From assembly GCA_029261135.1 (NCBI GenBank), contig JAJDBX010000077.1, positions 1-64,000 of the forward strand: 64,000 nt of DNA, in the 5' to 3' direction. This DNA is from Nitrospirota bacterium. GTDB taxonomy: Bacteria; Nitrospirota; Nitrospiria; SBBL01; JAADHI01. Under the pieces are notes generated by a model. That model was not told where the DNA came from, ran no database searches, and was given only the letters and a program-made list of their open reading frames with translations. The translations under genes and the position numbers were made by a program. Shown piece by piece: positions 56,949 to 64,000 of this stretch; positions within the stretch are counted from its first letter, which is position 1; each line of letters opens with the position of its first letter.

Positions 56949-58267
56949 GAAGATTCTTCTCCTTCCACTCGAATCAAGAGGGTCGATCCCGAAATGCAAT
57001 CCAGCTGATCAATTTCAGAAAGGGCGGTTTGAAGATCTTGCTCCTTGGCCATATGTGTCATCATGACGAGCGGCACACTGCCCCCAATTTTCCTCCCCTG
57101 TTGAATCATCGCGGAAATACTAATATTGTTTTTTCCCAAAATGCCTGAAATTTTCGATAAGACGCCGGGGTCATCTTGCGCCATAAATCGCACATAATAA
57201 AGGCTTTGAATTTCTGCCATGGGTCGAATTCGGAGTGCTTCTCGTTCGGAAGGCACAAAGGCTGCGGAGGGAACACGGCCACTTGATTGGCTTGTGATAT
57301 TCCGTGCAATATCCACTAAATCACTCACCACTGCACTGCCAGTCGGCAGACTACCTGCGCCCTGCCCGTAAAAAAGCAGTTCTCCAACCGATTCTCCATC
57401 AACATACACCGCATTAAAAACCCCATTTACTTTTGAAAGTAGGGTGTCTTTTGAAATCATAGTGGGGTGCACACGGGCTTCAATCTCGCCATCGACCCGT
57501 TTTGTAATCGCTAAAAGTTTAATGTCGTAACCAAATTCGTCGGCAAAGGCGATGTCAATGGAACTCACCTTTTCAATGCCTTCCGTATAAATTTCCTTCA
57601 AGGCGACCGGGGTGCCAAAAGCAAGATTGCTCAAAATAGCTAATTTATGGGCGGTGTCTCCCCCGCCAATATCCAGTCTTGGATCGGCTTCGGCAAAACC
57701 GAGTGCCTGTGCTTCTTTTAAAACTTCATCAAAATCGCAGCCTTCGTCTCGCATTTTTGTGAGAATATAATTACAGGTGCCATTCATAATGCCGTAAATA
57801 GCGTTGATTTTCTCTGCAGCTAGTCCTTCTTTTATTTCTCGAATGATCGGGATGCCCCCACAAACCGAGGCCTCAAAACCCAGATCCACGCCTTTGTCGG
57901 CAGCCTTTTCAAAAATTTCTTCCCCATGCATGGCGAGCAGGGCTTTGTTGGCTGTAACCACATGTTTCCCTTGCGCAATGGCATCGAGAACAAAGCCTCT
58001 GGCGTGATCGGTTCCACCGATGAGTTCCACCACGATATCGATATCAGGGTCTTGCAAAATTTCTGTGACATCCGAGGTCAACAAACCTTCTGGTAGCGGA
58101 ATGCCGCGGTCACTTTTAAGATCACGATCTGCAATTTTTGCGATCTCGAAGGTTGTGCCAATCCGCCGTTCGAGCAATTTTTTCTGTTTGAGTAAGATCT
58201 TGATGGCACCTGAGGCAACGGTACCAAAACCGATGAACCCTATTTTAATGGATGGTCTCACAGTCAT
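56945..58267 (-). CDS. hom: Homoserine dehydrogenase
   Basis: 440 aa. NAD(P)-binding [16 protein letters not shown]; the substrate-binding [15 protein letters not shown] and [21 protein letters not shown] are conserved; a C-terminal ACT domain begins at about 355 ([20 protein letters not shown]). It reduces aspartate semialdehyde to homoserine for threonine and methionine synthesis. It overlaps alaC by one base and thrC by four, which shows tight coupling. Confidence 0.97.
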   Translation of the reverse strand: MTVRPSIKIGFIGFGTVASGAIKILLKQKKLLERRIGTTFEIAKIADRDLKSDRGIPLPEGLLTSDVTEILQDPDIDIVVELIGGTDHARGFVLDAIAQGKHVVTANKALLAMHGEEIFEKAADKGVDLGFEASVCGGIPIIREIKEGLAAEKINAIYGIMNGTCNYILTKMRDEGCDFDEVLKEAQALGFAEADPRLDIGGGDTAHKLAILSNLAFGTPVALKEIYTEGIEKVSSIDIAFADEFGYDIKLLAITKRVDGEIEARVHPTMISKDTLLSKVNGVFNAVYVDGESVGELLFYGQGAGSLPTGSAVVSDLVDIARNITSQSSGRVPSAAFVPSEREALRIRPMAEIQSLYYVRFMAQDDPGVLSKISGILGKNNISISAMIQQGRKIGGSVPLVMMTHMAKEQDLQTALSEIDQLDCISGSTLLIRVEGEESS

Positions 58268-59442
58268 TATGCCTCTTTGAGCACCTTTTTAATGCCTTGA
58301 ATGGCCTGCCGGGTTCGATGTTCATTTTCAACCAGTGCGAATCGCACATGGTCGTCCCCGTATTCACCAAATCCAACACCGGGGGAAACGGCCACTTTGG
58401 CTTTATTGAGCAGATGTTTCGTAAAGGCGAGTGAGCCGTCTTTTTTAAAGGGTTCCGGGATTTCTCCCCACACAAACATGGTTGCTTTGGGTTTTTCAAT
58501 TTTCCATCCGATGCGGTTTAAGCCATTGACCAGGACATTTCGGCGCTTGCGATAGAGTTCGACCATTTCTTTGACACAGTCTTGAGGGCCGTTTAAAGCA
58601 ATAATGGAAGCAATTTGAAGGGGTTGAAAAATGCCGTAATCCAGATAACTTTTTAATTTGGTGAGGGCTTCGACGATTTTCGGGTTGCCGACACAAAAAC
58701 CGATACGCCATCCCGGCATGTTGTAGCTTTTAGACAATGAAAGCAGTTCAACCCCCACATCTTTCCCTCCCGGGACTTGAAGCAAACTAGGGGCTTGGTA
58801 GCCATCAAAAACCAGATCGGCATAAGCGAGATCGTGAACGACAATCAGATTATTCTCTTTTGCAAAATCCACAATTTTTACAAAAAAATCGAGATCGACG
58901 ACTTGTGTGGTCGGGTTGTGTGGAAAGTTGATGATCAACATTTTCGGTTTCGGCCAGGCTTGTTTGGTTGCGGCGGCCATATCCTCAAAAAAGTCACGGT
59001 CGGCACGTAATGGAATTGAACGCAGTTCCGCGCCGGCAATAATAACGCTGTAGGTATGGATGGGATAGGTTGGACTCGGAGCCATGACGACATCGCCTGG
59101 CCCAACCAATGCCAGGGCCAAATGGGCAATACCCTCTTTTGATCCGATGGTCACAATGGCCTCAGATTCGGGATCGAGTTCAACTTGGTAGCGGCGCTTG
59201 TACCAGTTGGTGATGGCCAGTCGTAATTTGGTAATCCCTTTGGATGCGGAGTAGCGGTGGTTTTTTGCATTTTGAATTGCTTCCACCGCTTTTTCTACAA
59301 TGTGAGGGGGTGTGGGTTGATCCGGGTTGCCCATCCCAAAATCGATGATATCTTCCCCGCGTTGCCTTGCCTCAATCTTGAGGGCATTGACGCTGTTAAA
59401 AACATAGGGGGGAAGCCGCTTAATCCGTGGAAATTCGTGCAC
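58267..59442 (-). CDS. alaC: PLP aminotransferase (AlaC/aspartate aminotransferase-like)
   Basis: 391-aa class I fold-type I aminotransferase. [20 protein letters not shown] and [15 protein letters not shown], carrying the PLP lysine, are typical of AlaC. It likely transaminates glutamate with pyruvate, or aspartate, at the head of the hom-thrC string. The start is GTG 59442 with GGAGTGA upstream. Exact substrates cannot be decided from sequence. Confidence 0.88.
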   Translation of the reverse strand: MHEFPRIKRLPPYVFNSVNALKIEARQRGEDIIDFGMGNPDQPTPPHIVEKAVEAIQNAKNHRYSASKGITKLRLAITNWYKRRYQVELDPESEAIVTIGSKEGIAHLALALVGPGDVVMAPSPTYPIHTYSVIIAGAELRSIPLRADRDFFEDMAAATKQAWPKPKMLIINFPHNPTTQVVDLDFFVKIVDFAKENNLIVVHDLAYADLVFDGYQAPSLLQVPGGKDVGVELLSLSKSYNMPGWRIGFCVGNPKIVEALTKLKSYLDYGIFQPLQIASIIALNGPQDCVKEMVELYRKRRNVLVNGLNRIGWKIEKPKATMFVWGEIPEPFKKDGSLAFTKHLLNKAKVAVSPGVGFGEYGDDHVRFALVENEHRTRQAIQGIKKVLKEA

Positions 59443-59626
59443 AACTCACTCCAAAAACAAGTAAACAATTGATTTTATTTAAAAACACTGAAGTTGTCAA
59501 TTTAAGGGGGTGAATGTTCCGCTTATTAAGGTCTTCACCAGGAAGACCCAGAACGTGATTATTTCCAAATCAAGTTTTTATAAGGTCAACAGGCAGTCAA
59601 TGAAGACACAAAAACAGGCCTTGTTT

Positions 59627-61234
59627 TCAGAGCAGGCCATCAAAAAAATCGTTTCCTTTGTCATCAACAATAATAAAAGCGGGAAAGTTTATTACTGTGA
59701 TCATAAAAATCGCTTCCATGCCAAATTCTGGATAGGCGATGGTTTCGACTTTCGTGATACATTCCTTCCCTAAAATGCCGGCGGGCCCCCCGATGGAACC
59801 CAGATAAAATCCTCCATAGTCTTTGCAGGATTGCGTGACCCCTTTTGAGCGGTTACCTTTTGCCAGCATAATCATCGAGCCCCCCTGCTTTTGGAAAATG
59901 GGTACGTAGGAATCCATGCGTCCTGCCGTCGTCGGGCCAAAGGAGCCTGAGGGATATCCTTCCGGAGTTTTGGCCGGGCCCGCATAATAAATCATGTAGT
60001 TTTTAAAAAAATCCGGGAGCGCTTTTCCTCCGTCCAGTTCTTCTTTTAGTTTGGCGTGTGCACTGTCTCGTGCAACCACAATTTTTCCCGAAAGAGACAA
60101 GCGCGTGGCAACGGGATACTGACTCAATTGAGCACAAAGACTTTTCATCGATTGGTTTAAATCGACCTCAATGACTTCGGATTTTGCGGCGGGCCGATCC
60201 GGCAAGTATTGTGCGGGGTGGGTTTCAAGTTGCTCTAAAAAAATCCCCTCCCTTGTGATTTTTGCTTTGATATTGCGATCCGCACTACAACTGACCCCGA
60301 GGCCGATCGGGCAGGATGCCCCATGTCTTGGCAGGCGGATGACCCGTGCGTCAAGACAAAAGTATTTTCCGCCAAATTGTGCGCCAATGCCGAGTTTGTG
60401 TGATATTTTGACCAGTTCGGCTTCCACTTCCAAATCGCGGAAAGCATGTCCGGATGGAGATCCTTTTGTCGGCAAATGATCCAGGTATCCGGCCGAAGCC
60501 AGTTTGACGGTTTTTAAAGTCATTTCGGCAGAGGTGCCCCCCACGACAAAGGCCAAGTGATAAGGCGGGCAAGCGGCGGTGCCCAGGGTTTTCATTTTTT
60601 CGGTCATAAAATTGAGGAGTGTTTTCGGGTTCAAAACGGCTTTTGTTTCTTGGTAAAGAAAGCTTTTATTTGCCGACCCCCCCCCTTTTGCGATGAACAA
60701 AAAATGGTAGTCGCTGCCCTCAGTCGCATAAAGTTCAATCTGAGCGGGAAGGTTGTCGTCCGTATTTTTTTCGTCATACATGGTCAGTGCCGCGTTTTGA
60801 GAATAGCGGAGATTGTCTTGGGTATAGGCATTAAAAATCCCTTGCGAGAGCGCTTCTTCGTCTGAAGTGTGGGTCCAAACCTGTTGCCCTTTTTTCCCCA
60901 TGACGATGGCCGTGCCCGTATCCTGGCACATCGGGAAAATCCCCTGTGCGGCAATGACCGCATTTTTGAGGAGCTGTAGCGCAACATAGCGGTCATTTTC
61001 AGAGGCTTCCGCGTCGTCTAAAATTGCTGAGAGCAGTTTGAGATGGGATGGCCTCAAAAGGTGAGCCACATCAATAAAGGCACGCTCGGCCAGTTGTGTC
61101 AGTCCTTCTGCTGCGACGACAAGAATTTCTTTGCCTTCAAAAGCTTTGACTGAAACATGGTCTTTTGTGAACAGTCGATATTGCGTGGTGTCTTTTTGAA
61201 TGGGGAACATCTTTTGAAAGGTAAAATCGGCCAT
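59627..61234 (-). CDS. fumA: Fumarate hydratase class I
   Basis: 535 aa from ATG 61234, which follows GAGGAGAAGAA; the frame upstream to 61414 has no site. The cluster-binding cysteines are in [26 protein letters not shown] and the C-terminal region. [12 protein letters not shown] and [16 protein letters not shown] are conserved. It interconverts fumarate and malate with an oxygen-sensitive [4Fe-4S] cluster and feeds the malic enzyme. Confidence 0.95.
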   Translation of the reverse strand: MADFTFQKMFPIQKDTTQYRLFTKDHVSVKAFEGKEILVVAAEGLTQLAERAFIDVAHLLRPSHLKLLSAILDDAEASENDRYVALQLLKNAVIAAQGIFPMCQDTGTAIVMGKKGQQVWTHTSDEEALSQGIFNAYTQDNLRYSQNAALTMYDEKNTDDNLPAQIELYATEGSDYHFLFIAKGGGSANKSFLYQETKAVLNPKTLLNFMTEKMKTLGTAACPPYHLAFVVGGTSAEMTLKTVKLASAGYLDHLPTKGSPSGHAFRDLEVEAELVKISHKLGIGAQFGGKYFCLDARVIRLPRHGASCPIGLGVSCSADRNIKAKITREGIFLEQLETHPAQYLPDRPAAKSEVIEVDLNQSMKSLCAQLSQYPVATRLSLSGKIVVARDSAHAKLKEELDGGKALPDFFKNYMIYYAGPAKTPEGYPSGSFGPTTAGRMDSYVPIFQKQGGSMIMLAKGNRSKGVTQSCKDYGGFYLGSIGGPAGILGKECITKVETIAYPEFGMEAIFMITVINFPAFIIVDDKGNDFFDGLL

Positions 61235-61393
61235 TTCTTCTCCTCGCCCATTGGAAAACTTTTTCTCTGCTGGTCGGCGATTGTAACAGAAAAGAGAGGG
61301 CAGATCGATATTCCACAATTCGGGTTGATTTGATAAATTGCTCTGTCTATAATCTCCCGAATCAGTCATATGAATATAGACGGAGGCCGTAGC

Positions 61394-61678
61394 ATGGTTT
61401 TTGAGGTACATCATTTGGAAGGGTTTGATTGGGATAACCGAAGTTTTAGCCGCGATATCCGTATTGAAGTTGACGAAAAGGGCTATTCAGGAACCTTTAG
61501 TTACGAGGGTTTACGCATTCAAACAGAGATATACCCGACGGTCGAAGAGGTTCTAGCCGATGCGACAAGAAGGCTCTATAAAAAAGGCTTCAGAGATCTC
61601 CGCTCCAGAGTGAATCTACGAGAAGATCGTTACCTGGCCGAAAGAGAACCTTGGGTTGATTACGCCAACCCCGAGTAA
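61394..61678 (+). CDS. Small conserved hypothetical protein, 94 aa
   Basis: ATG 61394 follows GGAGG at a good distance; the in-frame start at 61370 is less likely. The product begins [20 protein letters not shown] and ends WVDYANPE. It is soluble, highly charged and acidic-basic mixed, with no membrane segment. The following TPR gene overlaps its 3' end. I recognise no family. It is divergent from the fumarase gene. Confidence 0.65.
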   Translation: MVFEVHHLEGFDWDNRSFSRDIRIEVDEKGYSGTFSYEGLRIQTEIYPTVEEVLADATRRLYKKGFRDLRSRVNLREDRYLAEREPWVDYANPE

Positions 61679-62879
61679 GGTTGTTTCCTTATTCCCTCCG
61701 ATCACGATTCCCCGCTTTTCTTGCGAGGGCTTCTCTTTTAAAAAAATCGTTTTTTCTATTTTGTGTTGTTGTTTTTTGACTTCATGTTTTGTCATCGACT
61801 TTGCCTTTTCAAGTGAAATCGAACAAGATCAAACCCGTTTGACCTTCCTCCGAATCGAGGCCTTCAAACGGGAATTGCGCCTCCCTCACTTGCCGGTCAC
61901 TGGATCTGAGACACAAGGTCAGCTCCAGAAACTGTACGAAGAAAATCATTTTCAAGAAATTGTACTTGCCATCAACAAAATACCTCTTGATCAAAGAGAT
62001 GCCTATCTCTCTCTTTTACACGGAAATAGTTTGTTATTTCTCGGAAAGAAAGAAGTGGCGGTTCCTGTTTTCCAGAAAGCCTTCCGCTTGGCGGACTCCG
62101 CAGAGATTAAAGCCGCCGCAATGGCGAATTTCGCATTGGTTTTTTCGATGTCTGGTCGCTGGAAAGAAGCAGCCCTCTGGCTAGAAAAATCCCTCGATTT
62201 AGATCGTGAGTCCGATAATTGGCTTGGGCAAGGGATGGCACTTTCTCAGTTGGGGGTATTTTATTTTAAACTGGGTAACACAGAGAAGGGGGCAAAGGCC
62301 CATATTGAAGCCTTGGAGATTGCCGAAATTATTCCAATCCCATGGCTTCAGGCGAGACAGTTGAGTCATCTTGCAGGTCTTTACTACAGGGATCAGGTTT
62401 ATTATCTTTCGCGTGATTATTACAAAAAAGCGATTCAAATTTACAAAGAAACTGATGATGCTTTGAGCGAGGCTGGGGCGCTGACGGCACTCAGTTTCGT
62501 TTATAAGGATCTTGGAGATGATGACCAGGCACTGGCGCTTCAATCTGAAGCACTAGTTGTGTATCGGCAATTGAATGACTCAGGCAATGTCTCCAAGGTG
62601 TTCCTCAATTTAAGCTTGATTTATCGGGATCAGGGCTTGTTTGACCAAGCATTACAATCAGCAGAGAAGGCGCTTCTCGTTCAGAAACAGATTGGCGGGC
62701 TCAGCCGCCTTGCTGGCATTGAGGGGACGATCGGAACTATCCTTGAAAAAAAAGGGCTTTTGAAAAAGGCCATTTCCCATTTAATAAAAGCACGGGATTA
62801 CTTTGCACAGACAGGCGCGTCCCAAGAAATTCACATTGTCGATTTACGCATACAGGCTTTGGAAGATCAGATGCATTAA
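61656..62879 (+). CDS. TPR repeat protein, secreted or membrane-anchored
   Basis: About 407 aa from a TTG at 61656, overlapping the previous gene. A hydrophobic N-terminal segment (KKIVFSILCCCFLTSCFVID) with a possible lipobox Cys precedes at least six tetratricopeptide-like repeats from about residue 95 (AVPVFQKAFRLADSAEIKAA, LFDQALQSAEKALLVQKQIG). Such repeats mediate protein interactions. The start is uncertain because no ATG lies in the 5' part. The partner is unknown. Confidence 0.7.
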   Translation: MITPTPSKVVSLFPPITIPRFSCEGFSFKKIVFSILCCCFLTSCFVIDFAFSSEIEQDQTRLTFLRIEAFKRELRLPHLPVTGSETQGQLQKLYEENHFQEIVLAINKIPLDQRDAYLSLLHGNSLLFLGKKEVAVPVFQKAFRLADSAEIKAAAMANFALVFSMSGRWKEAALWLEKSLDLDRESDNWLGQGMALSQLGVFYFKLGNTEKGAKAHIEALEIAEIIPIPWLQARQLSHLAGLYYRDQVYYLSRDYYKKAIQIYKETDDALSEAGALTALSFVYKDLGDDDQALALQSEALVVYRQLNDSGNVSKVFLNLSLIYRDQGLFDQALQSAEKALLVQKQIGGLSRLAGIEGTIGTILEKKGLLKKAISHLIKARDYFAQTGASQEIHIVDLRIQALEDQMH

Positions 62880-62956
62880 AGGTAGGCTGTGGGTAAGTTT
62901 GACAGATAGCGTGTTCTTTTAATAAAATGGTTCTTTCAATTTGCTCTGAGGTTTTT

Positions 62957-63073
62957 ATGAATAAATACTTGAAAACAGGTCTCTATGTCCTTGCAATGAT
63001 TTTTGCTGGATATTATATTATCCAAATGGTCATGGTATTTTCTCCTTCAACAGACATTTTTGCACCCCACTAA
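62957..63073 (+). CDS. Small membrane peptide, 38 aa
   Basis: ATG 62957 after GAGG at 5 bases. It begins MNKYLKTGLYVLAMIFAGYY and contains one hydrophobic helix (about residues 8-29). It ends at TAA 63071-63073. It is too short to assign to a family and is plausible as a bitopic membrane peptide. It lies alone between the TPR gene and the lipoprotein pair. Confidence 0.45.
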   Translation: MNKYLKTGLYVLAMIFAGYYIIQMVMVFSPSTDIFAPH

Positions 63074-63219
63074 CTTATAACGACAATCCATTATATTTCC
63101 TAAATTTCAATTCTGATTTACGCGAAGCTTCCATTCACTCCCTTGTGAGGTTTGACGCGTTTAGCCTATCGCAGGTATACTGAACAGATCCTTTATATCA
63201 CTGATCGGAGGAGATGCTG

Positions 63220-63801
63220 ATGAAAACAAGATCGATTTCCACCCATTCCATGATCGTGTGTGTTTTATCCCTTGTTGTTATTTTTTCTTTGGTCGGCTGT
63301 GGAGGAAAGGGGCTCCATAGAGCAAGCGAACCCGATTGGATTCAGAGAGGTAGCGGTGCATTTTTGGATAAAACCCAACAGTCTTTTTACGGTGTGGGCG
63401 CAGTGGTTGGCATCAAAAATAAACCACTTGCCCGAACAGCGGCAGACAATCGCGCGCGGGCTGAGATCTCCAAAATATTCGGAACCTATTCCGCTTCATT
63501 GATGCGAGATTATTCCGCTTCGACGACAGTCGGGAGTTTTGAGGTCAGTAGTGAAGAGCAGAATGTTGAGCAATCGATCAAAACTTTTTCGGCGACGACT
63601 TTAAATGGCGTGATGATTATTGATCACTGGTCTGATCCTTCTGATGGCACGTATTACGCTTTGGCGCGCTTGGATCTGGCGCAGTTTAGAGAGAATATCA
63701 ACAAAGCAAAAGAATTAAATGCCTCTGTCAGAGATTTTGTGAAAGAAAATGCCGAGAAGGCATTTAATCAACTTAAATCAGAAGAAGAAAAGCGCCGTTA
63801 A
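63220..63801 (+). CDS. LPP20-like lipoprotein
   Basis: 193 aa from ATG 63220 (GGAGG 8 bases upstream); an ATG 6 bases earlier is too close to the site. The lipobox LVGC at about residue 27 predicts a lipid-anchored protein. The middle (FYGVGAVVGIKNKPLARTAAD, then NRARAEISKIF) is typical of LPP20-like lipoproteins, and TYYALARLDL follows. It lies just before the lpoB-like gene. It is a probable outer-membrane lipoprotein of unknown precise role. Confidence 0.8.
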   Translation: MKTRSISTHSMIVCVLSLVVIFSLVGCGGKGLHRASEPDWIQRGSGAFLDKTQQSFYGVGAVVGIKNKPLARTAADNRARAEISKIFGTYSASLMRDYSASTTVGSFEVSSEEQNVEQSIKTFSATTLNGVMIIDHWSDPSDGTYYALARLDLAQFRENINKAKELNASVRDFVKENAEKAFNQLKSEEEKRR

Positions 63802-63856
63802 GTGTCGATAAAGGCAACTGAATCGTGTGCCCGATAAGTGAATGTGAGGTGAGGTC

Positions 63857-64000
63857 ATGAGTCGTTTAAGGTGGGATCTATTTGTAATTATGGGCGTCTT
63901 TTTAATCGGGTTTTCGGGTTGTGCGACGAAAGTGGCTCGGGTCGGGACAGATGAAGTGACGGATCTTTCGGGGCGTTGGAATGATACTGATTCCCGACTT
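63857..64000 (+). CDS. LpoB-like lipoprotein, 5' end (window edge)
   Basis: ATG 63857 follows GTGAGGTGAGG. The protein begins MSRLRWDLFVIMGVFLIGFS with a lipobox ending in GC, then TKVARVGTDEVTDLSGRWND and TDSRL. This matches the N-terminal region of penicillin-binding protein activator (LpoB)-type lipoproteins, where DLSGRWNDTDSR is a hallmark. The gene is cut by the window end (48 codons visible). It is paired with the preceding LPP20-like gene. Confidence 0.75.
   Translation, partial: MSRLRWDLFVIMGVFLIGFSGCATKVARVGTDEVTDLSGRWNDTDSRL

Noticed and set aside
59510-59773. Plus-strand 87-codon frame at the 3' end of the fumarase gene
   Set aside because: It lies largely antisense to conserved fumarase coding sequence and has no recognisable features of its own.

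Overview
The window is about 64 kb of a Gram-negative bacterial chromosome of moderate GC content. The evidence for a Gram-negative envelope is a complete System I (Ccm) cytochrome c maturation cluster, several lipoproteins, a PEP-CTERM protein, an LPP20/LpoB-type lipoprotein pair and HtrA-type proteases. Class I fumarase, citramalate synthase, ACT-fused malic enzyme, a di-heme peroxidase and the gene order nadC-birA-coaX-hrcA-grpE-dnaK-dnaJ-rsmE would fit a Nitrospirota-like or deltaproteobacteria-like lineage. That placement is inference from gene content only.

Layout. 1-3.6 kb is eroded accessory DNA: a secreted protein that appears frameshifted, remnants of an IS3-type transposase fused to the decayed 3' end of rph and the 5' end of rdgB, a slightly degenerate tRNA-Pro(CGG), a strong bidirectional terminator, a PEP-CTERM protein and a pair of 26-bp direct repeats. 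3.6-8.5 kb: a znuACB-type metal ABC transporter, converging on an ACT-domain malic enzyme and ogt, then initiator tRNA-fMet. 8.75-18.3 kb: one plus-strand cytochrome c maturation block (ccmA, B, C, an unusual CcmE-like/CcmD-like protein, ccmE, F, G, H, I, a TlpA-like thioredoxin, ccdA), followed by an HtrA-like protein whose catalytic serine is threonine. 18.3-29.3 kb: a geranylgeranyl-reductase-type flavoprotein, a 57-residue membrane protein, a di-heme peroxidase, protoporphyrinogen oxidase, hutI, a decayed gene, a PAS-containing chemoreceptor and tdh-kbl (threonine to glycine). 29.3-36 kb: an orphan 1243-residue protein with a C-terminal PD-(D/E)XK nuclease-like domain, next to a multiply broken lhr helicase.

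36-38.7 kb holds a fusion of a sugar-phosphate transferase domain to a PglF/CapD-type NDP-sugar dehydratase. 38.8-50.9 kb is housekeeping: valS, nadC, birA, coaX, then the CIRCE-controlled hrcA-grpE-dnaK-dnaJ heat-shock operon, rsmE, an RDD protein and a SurA-N-like secreted protein. 50.9-59.4 kb on the minus strand is an amino-acid block transcribed alaC-hom-thrC-TIR-lysC-cimA-htrA (aspartate to homoserine and threonine, plus citramalate for isoleucine). A TIR-domain gene with a C-terminal hydrophobic segment is embedded in it. 59.6-64 kb: class I fumarase, a small cytosolic protein, a TPR protein, a 38-residue membrane peptide, an LPP20-like lipoprotein and the 5' end of an lpoB-like lipoprotein gene.

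The strongest leads for something undescribed are the orphan giant nuclease-like protein, the TIR effector inside the threonine/aspartate operon, the transferase-dehydratase fusion with a broken catalytic dyad, the Ser-to-Thr HtrA at the end of the Ccm block and the CcmE-like/CcmD-like fusion. No CRISPR array, intact transposon or prophage was seen.
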